From NCBI GenBank assembly GCA_965224605.1, contig CBDCZP010000001.1:310001-374000 (forward strand): a DNA stretch of 64,000 bases, given 5' to 3'. Of the stretch, positions 29,394 through 38,652 are shown one piece after another. Source of the DNA: HyVt-477 sp965224605. Lineage in GTDB: Bacteria > Pseudomonadota > Gammaproteobacteria > Thiotrichales > Thiotrichaceae. The translations under genes were made by a program, and so were the position numbers. The notes beneath the pieces are model-generated. The model made no database searches and had not been told where the DNA came from. It saw only the letters and a program-made list of their open reading frames with translations. The stretch's first letter is position 1; the number at the start of each line of letters is the position of its first letter.

Positions 29394-31607
29394 TTGTGGT
29401 ATAAAACTCCAGATAAAGACTGGTTATCGCTTCTTTCTCACTTTAAACAAGCTTTGTTAGGTCTCAATGCAGGTTTTGAGCCATGGGCAGATTGGTATCA
29501 AGACCGCATCGAGGGTAAGCCGATAAATAGAGGACAAGAAGAAAAGTGGTTGAATATTCCCTCTGAAATTAGAGAGCAAGGCGCAAAAGCCACGAATGCT
29601 TATCGTGCAAGTCTGATTGACGACCAGCAAAAAAGTACATTACAACCTCTAAATTTAGTCAGAGCTATCTTTATCGGCAATGGAGCAGCAGGCAAAACAT
29701 CATTAATCCGTAAGCTACATCGTGAGGATGTGGTAGAAGGCAAAGAGGAGATGACGCCGGGTATTGATATCCGTGAATGGTCCATTCCTGAAACCGATAT
29801 AAAAGCCAAATTCTGGGATTTTGGTGGGCAAGTCATGTCGCATTCCACCCACCAATTCTTTTTACGGGAGCGTTGCTTGTATGTGTTGGTGGTTGATGCG
29901 GGGTCTGAACGAGAAATCCGTGAAAACCAAACAGCCAATGAGCAAGCTGAATACTGGTTGGAGCATATTAAAGCCTTTAGTAATAAAGCGCCTGTTATGT
30001 TGGTGGGCAATAAATCCGACAAAGTTAAAGTGAATCTCGACATGCATGCGTTGGTTGAGAAATATAAGAATATTATTGGCTTTTATCCGCTTTCTTGTAC
30101 CAGTGAAGAAGCTGAATTCAAACTGGACTATGAAAAATTCGAGACTGTACTGATCAAGCAACTCAAAGAGGTCGGTACACATCAAGTCCTGTTTACTCCT
30201 AATCAGTTTGCCGTATTGGGGCAAGTCAGAAAAGAATCCCGTAAAGAAGCTTTTTTAGCGCATGAAAAATTTGATGCGTTATGTAAAGAGCATGAGATCG
30301 GCAAACAAGGTTTGGATCAAGATGCATTTTTAGGTCTGCTGGATGCTCTGGGAGAAATCATCCATTTTCCAGAGCTTGAATGGTCCGATGCGTATGTGCT
30401 TAACCCGCGTTGGCTAACCTATGGTGTTTATACCTTGTTGTATTCTGATGAAGTTAAGGTACAACAAGGTTTGTTGAGCCGCAGTGATGTAGTGAGTATT
30501 TTGCAGTCCGAGAAGGTAGTGGATGAACAAGGCAATACATTAGCTTACCCCAAGGCGAAGTGCGGTTTTATTGTTGATGCCATGACACAATTCAAATTGT
30601 GTTATCAGCTAGCGGATTCAGGTCATTATGTTATCCCTGATAAACTGCCCAAAGACCAGCCTGATTTAAGTGATTATTTTGATAAAAATAAAGCAGGTAC
30701 GTTAGCATTCGAGTTTAGCTTTGCGAGTTTATTACCGCGTAATGTGATGCCCAATTTGATCGTGGCTCGGCATACTGAAATTGTAAAAGATGAACAAGGA
30801 AAGCAATTAGTTTGGCAACGTGGGGTGATTCTTCATAACCCGGAATATAAAACCACGGCTCGTTGGAAAGTGGATTACCATCAGCGCACTTTACAATTAT
30901 GGGTACAAGGTGAAGGGGCCAGGGAATATCAGTACATTTTGCGGGATAGTGTTCAGCAAATATTCAAGGGTATAAAGGGTTTGCGTGTTATCGAGAATGT
31001 AATATTGCCTCGGTTTGCGCGTATCAATACGGATCGTTTTATGGATACGGATGAGCTTGAGAAAACAACCTATAAAAGTTTACTGGAAGAAGCCAGGTTG
31101 GGTCGAAAAGTAACCATTTCGGATTCAGGCGCGCAATACGATTTAGAACAAGTAATGGGGTTTATTATGACAAAAGAGCAACAGAATAAAGAAACCGCAA
31201 AAATAGAAAATCACTTTCATGGTGATACGAATATGGGGGTGCAGAATACTGGTGATCATAATAAAGTAAAAGTTAAAATTATTCTGAAATCATCAGATAA
31301 GAAAGAAATTGCAGAGTTGCAGGAATCGGTAAAAGCTTTAATGTCCCATGTGGAAAAACACGATGCAGACTTTGCAATAAAAGCCAGTGCCTATGAAGAA
31401 CTACAAGAAATCAACAAACACTTAGCCAATTTAGAAACTGCAACACCCGAAACCAAAAACAAACTTATCGAACTATTAAGTAGCATAAAAGACGGCACAT
31501 TAGGCGCCATCAAGCTAGGAAAGGAAATAAAAGAAGCCGAAGAAGTAACGACTTGGCTCATGGAAAAAGCTACCGTAGTGAGTGCATTGTTAACTACCCT
31601 GGTGTGA
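29394..31607 (+). CDS. Roc-COR family GTPase, C-terminal main part
   Basis: About 737 residues from a TTG; the true start is unclear because the upstream part is frameshifted. Ras-of-complex GTPase: P-loop GNGAAGKTSLIRKL (~93), switch II WDFGGQ (~136), NKSD (~200). A COR-type dimerisation domain follows (~270-560). The C-terminus begins with IENHFHGDTNMGVQNTGDHN (~610), a motif common before effector-associated segments in bacterial conflict NTPases, then a coiled coil and a hydrophobic helix AIKLGKEIKEAEEVTTWL. Role unknown; a stress or defence switch is possible. Neighbours: toxin-antitoxin pair and SNF2 helicase. Confidence 0.8.
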   Translation: MWYKTPDKDWLSLLSHFKQALLGLNAGFEPWADWYQDRIEGKPINRGQEEKWLNIPSEIREQGAKATNAYRASLIDDQQKSTLQPLNLVRAIFIGNGAAGKTSLIRKLHREDVVEGKEEMTPGIDIREWSIPETDIKAKFWDFGGQVMSHSTHQFFLRERCLYVLVVDAGSEREIRENQTANEQAEYWLEHIKAFSNKAPVMLVGNKSDKVKVNLDMHALVEKYKNIIGFYPLSCTSEEAEFKLDYEKFETVLIKQLKEVGTHQVLFTPNQFAVLGQVRKESRKEAFLAHEKFDALCKEHEIGKQGLDQDAFLGLLDALGEIIHFPELEWSDAYVLNPRWLTYGVYTLLYSDEVKVQQGLLSRSDVVSILQSEKVVDEQGNTLAYPKAKCGFIVDAMTQFKLCYQLADSGHYVIPDKLPKDQPDLSDYFDKNKAGTLAFEFSFASLLPRNVMPNLIVARHTEIVKDEQGKQLVWQRGVILHNPEYKTTARWKVDYHQRTLQLWVQGEGAREYQYILRDSVQQIFKGIKGLRVIENVILPRFARINTDRFMDTDELEKTTYKSLLEEARLGRKVTISDSGAQYDLEQVMGFIMTKEQQNKETAKIENHFHGDTNMGVQNTGDHNKVKVKIILKSSDKKEIAELQESVKALMSHVEKHDADFAIKASAYEELQEINKHLANLETATPETKNKLIELLSSIKDGTLGAIKLGKEIKEAEEVTTWLMEKATVVSALLTTLV

Positions 31608-31613
31608 CTCGTT

Positions 31614-31641
31614 GTAGAGACAAGGCATGCCTTGTCTCTAC
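31614..31641. repeat. 28-bp perfect palindrome (family C), copy 2
   Basis: The 28 bp are identical to 26935-26962, and the following bases (cggtgaaacc versus cggtagaac) and thiL-like start are also shared. It therefore marks one edge of a duplicated segment. Confidence 0.9.
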
Positions 31642-31700
31642 GGTGAAACCAAACACATGCCCTCGGAATTCGACATAATCCAAACCTACTTTCAACTGCC
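31642..31700 (+). pseudogene. thiL: fragment of thiL 5' end
   Basis: After the palindrome, an ATG at 31657 opens a frame reading MPSEFDIIQTYFQLP, almost the same as the real ThiL start MSSEFDLIQTYFNWNP. DNA similarity covers about 60 bp and then stops. Beyond it, a short inverted repeat (ccagggttc / gaaccctgg, about 31710-31785) precedes the helicase gene. The fragment cannot make ThiL; it is a footprint of duplication or insertion. Confidence 0.85.
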
Positions 31701-31834
31701 ACTATTAATCCAGGGTTCTCAGTTTTTTCTGTTGCTAGTACTCCGTCAAAACCTCCGTTGGGCTATATCTAACTTGAACCCTGGTTACGATCATGTAAAC
31801 ATCAGTTCTCCCCCAAATGGTTCATGGAAGAAAA

Positions 31835-34800
31835 ATGTCAGAAAGCACTCAATCCTCGAATTTTCCAACTCCCTCTAATCGATTAGTCTCTGACAAAGAT
31901 GCCTTTCTTTATGATGCCGACCAGCTTAAGGCAATTGCCGATGACGAAACTCTGCGTCAGGGCTTGGCGTGGTTCAAGGAAAATCGGGTCTACAGTCTAA
32001 CTCCAACAGAAGAAGCGTTACGTGCAGGTGTGGAGGACGGTGATTCTGAGGAGAGTATCAATTGTAATTTATCTTATTCAACGGAAGGTGATTTACGGGT
32101 TGATTGTGATTGCCATACCTCCAATACAGCCGTTTGTGCTCATGCGGTGGCGGTTTTGTACACTTATGCTGCAAAATCAGAAAACCATGAATTCTCCGGT
32201 GCAGTGGAAAGTGCGATTGAGTTACGCGCTAAACGTGGTCGGAATGAAGTCTTAGCGGAGCACGTTGACGGTCAGCCTTGGTTTGGTTCGTGGAAGGCGT
32301 CGTCCATTACTTCAAGTCTGGCATTTCCGCGTAGTTATCGGGTCAACATCCGCTCTATTCAAAAACGTAGCAATATTTGTGATTGTCAGGATTTTGCCAT
32401 CAATCAGTTGGGTACTTGTAAGCACATCGAAGCGGTGCTGCACAAGATCAGCCAACGTGATGATTATTCTCAGATCAAAGAAGCAGTTGCGCCTTTTTCT
32501 TACGTGTATCTGGGGTGGGAAGTTGAGCATCCTCCACAGGTTGTACTGCATCGTACCCGTGATATCGCGCCAGATCTGAATATTTTATTGGATGATTATT
32601 TTGATGCCAGTGGTTTGTTTAAAGGTCGTATGCCTGATGAGTATTTTCATTTTTCCGCTCAGATACGTGATCGCACGGATCTCCATTTGGGGGAAGATGC
32701 CACTGGGTTTGTGCAGCGTTTGGCGATACAAGCCAGTCAGAAAGTTCATGCTTTAAAAATTCGGGAACAAATCGAAGCATCGGATGGACATTTACCCGGC
32801 GTAAAAGCCAAGCTTTATCCGTATCAAGTAGAAGGTGTGGCGTTTCTTGCTGCTAATGGTCGCGCACTGTTGGCGGATGATATGGGTTTGGGGAAAACCT
32901 TACAGGCGATGGGTGCGTCAAGCTGGTTGATGAAAAACTCCGGTGTTGAGCGCGTGCTGATCATTTGTCCGGCGTCTTTAAAGCAGCAATGGGCGCGCGA
33001 GATTGAGAAGTTCACGGACTATTCGGTGCAGATTATAGAAGGCAAGCCCGAAGCCCGAAGCGTGCAATATCATCGAGGTAGTGGCTTTTACATTATGAAT
33101 TACGAGTTGGTATTGCGTGATTTGAGTGTGATTAATGAGGTTCTAAATCCTGATTTATTAATTCTGGATGAGGCGCAGCGCATTAAAAACTGGCGTACCA
33201 AGATAGCCTCAACCATTAAACTGATTCCATCACGTTATGCTTTTGTACTGACAGGTACACCGTTAGAAAACCGCCTAGAAGATTTATTTAGCTTAATGCA
33301 AGTAGTGGATTCGGATGTGCTAGGGCCATTATGGCGTTACCTTATAGATTTTCACCTTACAGATGAGCGTGGAAAAGTACTGGGCTACCGAAACTTATCG
33401 GAGTTACGTCGCCGTTTAGAGCCTGTTATGTTACGTCGTGATAGAAGCTTGGTTAGTGATCAGCTTCCCAAGCGCATTGAGCAACGACTGGATGTAAAGC
33501 TCACAGAAAAACAGGCGGAATTGCATGACGAAGCAGTTTCCGCAGCGGGTCGGTTGGCAAGCATAGCAAAGAGGCGTCCACTAACACCTGTAGAACAAAA
33601 CCAGATGATGGCAGCATTGCAACGGGCAAGAATGGCATGTAATGCAGCAGGTTTAGTTGATAAAGAAACAATAGGTTCTCCCAAGTTAGACGAAATGGAA
33701 AACCTGATTGATGAGCTTTGTGTGCAGTCTGGACTAAAAGCCGTTGTCTTCTCGCAATGGAAGCTGATGACTACAATGGTTGAACAGCGTTTGCAGGAGA
33801 TGGGAGTCGGCTTTGTGCATTTACACGGTGGCGTACCGACCAGTAAACGTGGTGAGCTAATGGATCGTTTTCGTGATGATGATTCAGTGCAAGTATTTAT
33901 TTCTACCGATGCGGGCGGGGTAGGGCTTAACCTGCAAAATGCTTCGGTTGTTATCAATCTGGATATGCCTTGGAATCCGGCAATATTGGATCAACGCATT
34001 GCCCGTGTACATCGTCTTGGGCAGAAAAAATCTGTGCAATCTATTTTGATAGTGAGTGAAGACTCATATGAAATGCACGTGATGTCTCTGGTGAGTGGTA
34101 AGCGTGAATTGTTTGACAATGTGATTGATCCCGATGCTACTGAAGACGTGGTAGGAGTAAGCAAGAAATTACTGGAAACGCTGGTTGATGATTTGGCTGA
34201 TGAGGAAATCCGTGGGAAAGACTCAGCGGAACAAACTCAAGTAGGGGAGGGCTTATCATTGCCGGATACGGGTGGCGATGAAACAGGCCTCCACGGTGTT
34301 AAGAGTAAAGAGGACGTTGCGCTAGAAAATACCATCCAGAAAAGCATAGAGACTATCCAACAGCAATTTGGGAGTAAAGTAGAGCAAATACTGGGTTCAG
34401 GTGGTGGTTTACTTGTTGTGCTTGATCAAGTCGATAGCGATGCAAATCTGGCAGCACAAAATATATCGAGTGAAGATGTTCCTGTCGCCTTGATAGATAC
34501 GACTACTTTGCAAGGTTTACAAAGATTAGGCAATGCATCCCCCATCCAGGAAACTCAAAGCTATTATAATGCTGCTGATGTCTCGGATGATGAGGCTCAA
34601 TCTACAGAGTCTCCGTTAATCGCTATCGCTAAAGAAAAGCTTGAAGCGGCTGAAATATTGCTTGAGCAAGAAATATTTAGTATTGCTAGTGATTTGCTAA
34701 TCAATGCATTATTAGCTGCTGTGGCAGGAAAGGCAGGCTTGAATAAAGCACCAACCGTTGCAGAAGCTGGAATATGGGTGTACACAGAAGCGCTTGAGAA

Positions 34801-34933
34801 AGGCTGGTTAGATCAACAACAAGCCAATCAAATTATGCGCCATTTAGCTGTGGTGCAAGCCAACGATGTACCTGTTGATTTATTGGAACAATTGCTAATT
34901 GATGTGCAAGAGTTTATCAGGCCTCCTTCATAG
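31835..34933 (+). CDS. SNF2 family helicase with two SWIM zinc fingers
   Basis: About 1032 residues. Two SWIM CxC..CxH motifs: DCDCHTSNTAVCAHAVAVL (~residue 95) and ICDCQDFAINQLGTCKHIEA (~185). The SNF2 motor follows: LLADDMGLGKTLQAMG (~350), LILDEAQRIKNW (~440), LTGTPLENRLEDLFSLMQ, and the second RecA half with HGGVPTSKRGELMDRFR (~665) and VVINLDMPWNPAILDQRI. An acidic linker leads to a helical C-terminal part (~930-1010). The ATG at 31835 has a better ribosome binding site (ggaag) than the one at 31817. Such SWIM-SNF2 proteins are often in bacterial accessory or defence loci. It abuts serB (15 bp). Confidence 0.9.
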   Translation: MSESTQSSNFPTPSNRLVSDKDAFLYDADQLKAIADDETLRQGLAWFKENRVYSLTPTEEALRAGVEDGDSEESINCNLSYSTEGDLRVDCDCHTSNTAVCAHAVAVLYTYAAKSENHEFSGAVESAIELRAKRGRNEVLAEHVDGQPWFGSWKASSITSSLAFPRSYRVNIRSIQKRSNICDCQDFAINQLGTCKHIEAVLHKISQRDDYSQIKEAVAPFSYVYLGWEVEHPPQVVLHRTRDIAPDLNILLDDYFDASGLFKGRMPDEYFHFSAQIRDRTDLHLGEDATGFVQRLAIQASQKVHALKIREQIEASDGHLPGVKAKLYPYQVEGVAFLAANGRALLADDMGLGKTLQAMGASSWLMKNSGVERVLIICPASLKQQWAREIEKFTDYSVQIIEGKPEARSVQYHRGSGFYIMNYELVLRDLSVINEVLNPDLLILDEAQRIKNWRTKIASTIKLIPSRYAFVLTGTPLENRLEDLFSLMQVVDSDVLGPLWRYLIDFHLTDERGKVLGYRNLSELRRRLEPVMLRRDRSLVSDQLPKRIEQRLDVKLTEKQAELHDEAVSAAGRLASIAKRRPLTPVEQNQMMAALQRARMACNAAGLVDKETIGSPKLDEMENLIDELCVQSGLKAVVFSQWKLMTTMVEQRLQEMGVGFVHLHGGVPTSKRGELMDRFRDDDSVQVFISTDAGGVGLNLQNASVVINLDMPWNPAILDQRIARVHRLGQKKSVQSILIVSEDSYEMHVMSLVSGKRELFDNVIDPDATEDVVGVSKKLLETLVDDLADEEIRGKDSAEQTQVGEGLSLPDTGGDETGLHGVKSKEDVALENTIQKSIETIQQQFGSKVEQILGSGGGLLVVLDQVDSDANLAAQNISSEDVPVALIDTTTLQGLQRLGNASPIQETQSYYNAADVSDDEAQSTESPLIAIAKEKLEAAEILLEQEIFSIASDLLINALLAAVAGKAGLNKAPTVAEAGIWVYTEALEKGWLDQQQANQIMRHLAVVQANDVPVDLLEQLLIDVQEFIRPPS

Positions 34934-34948
34934 TTAGGAATAAAACCA

Positions 34949-36160
34949 ATGAGCGAAATTTTGTTACTCACCATCAGTGGTCAGGATCATGCTGGCGTTA
35001 CTGCCGCGTTTACGGATATATTAAGCAACCATGATGTAAATATTCTCGACATTGGTCAGTCAGTCATACATGACTCACTGACTTTAGGAATGCTTCTGGA
35101 AATTCCTGATGCAAACGAATCAGGTGCAGTAAAAAAAGAGCTTCTATTTTTAGCTCATGAGCATGATCTAAAAGTAGACTTTTCACTAATTGGCTCTGAC
35201 GAATACGAAACTTGGGTGCATGCACAAGGTAAGCCACGTTACATCGTCACCTTGCTAGGGCGCAAATTAACAGCGGGTAATATCAGCCATATCGCCGAAG
35301 TCATCTCACGTTATGGCCTGGATATTGCTGAAATCACCCGATTATCTGGGCGTTTCTCGCTACAACAAGAAGATGCCACTGAGCGCGCTTGTGTTGAGTT
35401 TTCAATACGCGGTAATACAGACGATCTACAATCCTTCCAACAAGACTTATTAGCGATTACTCAAAACGATGAAGTGGATGTCGCTTTTCAAGAGGATAAT
35501 TTGTATCGCCGTAACCGTCGTTTGATTGTCTTTGATATGGATTCCACGTTGATTCAGTGTGAAGTGATGGATGAATTGGCAAAAGCCGCAGGAGTCGGCA
35601 AACAAGTTATGGCGATCACCGAATCAGCGATGCAAGGTGAAATCCCCTTTGATGAAAGTTTTGAACGGCGTTTGGCTACATTGGAAGGGTTAGATGAATC
35701 CGTATTGCAGCAAATAGCCCATGATTTACCGATTACAGAAGGTGCTGAACGCTTGATACAAAACCTAAAGCGGCTTGGTTATAAGGTGGGTATCTTGTCC
35801 GGTGGCTTTAGCTATTTTGCTAATCACCTGAAAGAAAAATTTGAGCTGGATTGTGTCTCTGCCAATGAACTGGATATCGTTGATGGCAAACTCACGGGAA
35901 AGGTAAAAGGTGATATTGTAAACGGCGAGAAAAAAGCCGAACTGTTCCAGGAAATGGCGAAACAAATTGGCATCAGTATGGAGCAAACAATAGCAGTAGG
36001 CGATGGAGCGAATGACTTGCCCATGCTGGCAATTGCGGGTTTAGGTGTGGCCTTTCATGCCAAGCCTGTTGTAAAAGAAAATGCCAAACATGCTATTTCT
36101 ACTTTGGGATTAGATGGCATCCTTTATTTGTTAGGGGTGCGTGATCGTGAAGCTCTGTAA
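34949..36160 (+). CDS. serB: phosphoserine phosphatase, ACT-type
   Basis: A 403-residue enzyme that completes serine synthesis. Two ACT-like regulatory domains (~1-90 and ~95-180), then a HAD phosphatase: nucleophile Asp in VFDMDSTLIQCEVMDELA (~196), GILSGGFSYF (~285), VNGEKKAELF and the metal-binding VGDGANDLPMLAIAGLGVAF (~350). This long form matches Pseudomonas-type SerB rather than the shorter E. coli one. It starts 15 bp after the helicase gene. Confidence 0.95.
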   Translation: MSEILLLTISGQDHAGVTAAFTDILSNHDVNILDIGQSVIHDSLTLGMLLEIPDANESGAVKKELLFLAHEHDLKVDFSLIGSDEYETWVHAQGKPRYIVTLLGRKLTAGNISHIAEVISRYGLDIAEITRLSGRFSLQQEDATERACVEFSIRGNTDDLQSFQQDLLAITQNDEVDVAFQEDNLYRRNRRLIVFDMDSTLIQCEVMDELAKAAGVGKQVMAITESAMQGEIPFDESFERRLATLEGLDESVLQQIAHDLPITEGAERLIQNLKRLGYKVGILSGGFSYFANHLKEKFELDCVSANELDIVDGKLTGKVKGDIVNGEKKAELFQEMAKQIGISMEQTIAVGDGANDLPMLAIAGLGVAFHAKPVVKENAKHAISTLGLDGILYLLGVRDREAL

Positions 36161-36273
36161 AATTCGTTTAGTCATCCATATTTTATGAAACACTGGAAAC
36201 GGGAGTTTCCTCAACTGAGTTACCCAATGGTTATTTGGAACTCACTTGAGATAGGAACAATTTCACAGAAATT

Positions 36274-38448
36274 TTAGCGTGTATTAGTAACTAAAAAGTC
36301 ATTGATATAATGATTGATAGCGACTTCATCCGTACCCACTACATTCAGGTAGTTCTCATAAAGGTTCTTGATTTTGCGTACATAACCCACAGGTTCCCGT
36401 CCTCTAACATAACCATAGCGTGCTTTGCGATAATGCTGCTTTTTTGACAGTAGCAACATGGCTTTCTCCACATTACCAAACCAGCGATTCTTATCAAGGC
36501 CTCGATTGGCAGCTAGTCGTCTGGCATCCAGCACATGACCCAAGCCTGCATTATAAGAAGCTAAAGTAAACCAGGTACGATCAGCAACCGATAGCTCGGG
36601 TTCGAATTTTCCTGATAGCCAGTGCATATATTTAACACCTGCATGGATATTGGTTTCAGGATCAGTTAGCTTTCGGAGTCTTAACTGTCGGCCAGTATTC
36701 GTCATCACTTGCATCAATCCAATCGCACCTGCAGATGATCTTGCATTTGGACGAAAGCGACTTTCACTGAACATCTGTGCAGTAATTAAACGCCAATCAA
36801 AACCGTATTTGTTGGCGTAGGTTTTTACATGTTGATCATAGATGCTTAGCGTTTTACTACCGTTAATTTCTTTGAGCCTGTTGCGTTGAAATCGGGTGAT
36901 GCTTTTAGAATTGTCAAAGTATTTACGATACAAGCGGGCATAAAGCTTGCCGCCTTTATTCTTTTTAATATAAGCATTAACACTTTTTAACAAAAAGGTA
37001 TCACTGTCGCGTACCGCTAAAGCGTGTTCATGCGCGTTACCTAGCGTGAATGCAGATCGAACGGGAATGCCCGCGCCTAATTCAATATCCAGTAGATGCT
37101 CATCTACCAGTGTAGATTCGTATTGACCTTGCCCTACCTTTTCTAGAATTTCTTCAATTTCCATGGTTTCTGGTGCGGCCTGGAGCGTTAAATTTACTCC
37201 TGATTTTTTTAAATCTTCTAGCACAGTCCAGTAGACACTGGATTGATGAATCACAACCGTACTTCCAGCTAAATCTTCGGCCTGTTTTACTTGAGTGTTA
37301 TCTTTTTTCACGACGATATGATGAGCCGCTTTGTGGTAGGAAGTTGATGCTGAAATAAAACGCTCAGGCCAGTTTTTAGTGGGTGTCAAAAAACCTGCCG
37401 CGAGATCAGCCTTACCTTCAATCAGCCAATCCAGCATCAATGCATTTTCAGGTGGTACGACTACGGTTAGTTTCACACCAAGGTGTTTGGCGTAGGCTTT
37501 TGCCATTTCATATTCGAACCCCATCAGCTGCTCTTTCCAGAAGAAATAGGAGGAGGAATTATTTTTTAATAAAATACGTAATACCCCGCGTTTTCGTATT
37601 TCATCCAGATCACCAAACTGATTCTCATTGTGTCTTTGTGAGAGTTTCGTATGGTTTAGGTATTGATCTAAAGCGCTTTTTAAATGAACTGCATCGGGGC
37701 GAATAGCCCATGCTATGGCTTTATCTTCACTTAACGTGAAAGCGATTTTCAGATCATCGCGATAAGATAAATACATCTTCGCTATATTACTGTCGCGGAT
37801 GGTTGCGTCGTAATCACCACTGGCGATTAAATCAAGAGCATCTTCATCTTGTAACCCGCTTTGTTGTTCTACCAGATTTATATCTGAATAATTTTTCTGT
37901 ATTTGTTCAGCACTGCTCCAAAATGATGAAGAGGGATGAACGAGTAAACTTTTGTTTTCGAGGTTTTTCTTGTTTTTTATGCTGTCATTATTAGCGTTTA
38001 CCATAATGACTTCTTGCACATGTTCAATGGGAGCTGAAAATCCGAGTGTTTTTTTACGCTTTTCTGTGATGGTGATATTGCTTGCAATTAAATCCCCTTT
38101 TCCTGATAGCAAAGCAGCGAACTGCTCTTTCATGGTAGCGATGGGGATAATGTCAGCTTTTAACCCTAATGACGTTGCAAACTCTTGAGCTATTTGCTGT
38201 TGATGAGTGACAGGAGATGAAAATCTGGGAAGAAATTGTCCACCATCAAAGTTGACAGGAACAATGATCCGTAAGCTGCCACGGTTCATAATGGCTTTAA
38301 GATCTATTGATGGAGTAGAAGTCTTTTCAGAGACTTCTAATGGCAAAACATCGTTTGTTTTCTGAGTATTAGCGGTAACTGATGGAACCGTTAATAGAAG
38401 AAAAGTTGTAATGTAAGAGAACCACAAGCAACGAGAGAATATATACAT
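36274..38448 (-). CDS. MltF-like lytic transglycosylase with two solute-binding domains
   Basis: A 724-residue envelope protein. N-terminal signal (WFSYITTFLLLTVPSVTA), then two periplasmic SBP_bac_3-type domains in tandem: first ~50-275 (GSLRIIVPVNFDGG), second ~285-515 (LDEIRKRGVLRILLKNNSSS). A lytic transglycosylase SLT domain follows (~530-690) with the catalytic Glu in AQMFSESRFRP and NARSSAGAIGLMQVM, then LASYNAGLGHVLDARRL. E. coli MltF has only one such binding domain before the SLT domain. It is expected to cleave peptidoglycan, sensing an unknown ligand. Confidence 0.88.
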   Translation of the reverse strand: MYIFSRCLWFSYITTFLLLTVPSVTANTQKTNDVLPLEVSEKTSTPSIDLKAIMNRGSLRIIVPVNFDGGQFLPRFSSPVTHQQQIAQEFATSLGLKADIIPIATMKEQFAALLSGKGDLIASNITITEKRKKTLGFSAPIEHVQEVIMVNANNDSIKNKKNLENKSLLVHPSSSFWSSAEQIQKNYSDINLVEQQSGLQDEDALDLIASGDYDATIRDSNIAKMYLSYRDDLKIAFTLSEDKAIAWAIRPDAVHLKSALDQYLNHTKLSQRHNENQFGDLDEIRKRGVLRILLKNNSSSYFFWKEQLMGFEYEMAKAYAKHLGVKLTVVVPPENALMLDWLIEGKADLAAGFLTPTKNWPERFISASTSYHKAAHHIVVKKDNTQVKQAEDLAGSTVVIHQSSVYWTVLEDLKKSGVNLTLQAAPETMEIEEILEKVGQGQYESTLVDEHLLDIELGAGIPVRSAFTLGNAHEHALAVRDSDTFLLKSVNAYIKKNKGGKLYARLYRKYFDNSKSITRFQRNRLKEINGSKTLSIYDQHVKTYANKYGFDWRLITAQMFSESRFRPNARSSAGAIGLMQVMTNTGRQLRLRKLTDPETNIHAGVKYMHWLSGKFEPELSVADRTWFTLASYNAGLGHVLDARRLAANRGLDKNRWFGNVEKAMLLLSKKQHYRKARYGYVRGREPVGYVRKIKNLYENYLNVVGTDEVAINHYINDFLVTNTR

Positions 38449-38539
38449 TTGAGTTTATCCTGAAATCCGTTTCTATTAGTTGTGAACATTTCAGAAATTT
38501 TATATTTTTAAGAGTCTAGTCTTTGAGCAAGACATGTCT

Positions 38540-38593
38540 TCTGGAAGTGAGCCTTCAGAGCTGGAAATCAACACCCAAAGCATCACTTCCAGA
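38540..38593. repeat. family B palindrome, short copy
   Basis: Perfect 11-bp ends tctggaagtga / tcacttccaga flank a 32-bp centre with gccttcagagctgg. It lies in the 204-bp gap between the MltF-like gene and the Gly/Asn-rich gene. A wider imperfect pairing (aagtctaagtcc) extends outward. Confidence 0.75.
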
Positions 38594-38606
38594 GGACTTA
38601 GACTTG

Positions 38607-38638
38607 AAAAAAGGCCTGCAAAATAGCAGGCCTTTTCT
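38607..38638 (-). terminator. terminator of the Gly/Asn-rich protein gene
   Basis: The stem aaaaggcctgc / gcaggcctttt is near perfect with a T-run on the minus strand, 15 bp after the stop codon at 38653. A strong rho-independent terminator fits a highly expressed small secreted protein. Confidence 0.85.
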
Positions 38639-38652
38639 AACCCCTGTTAGGA

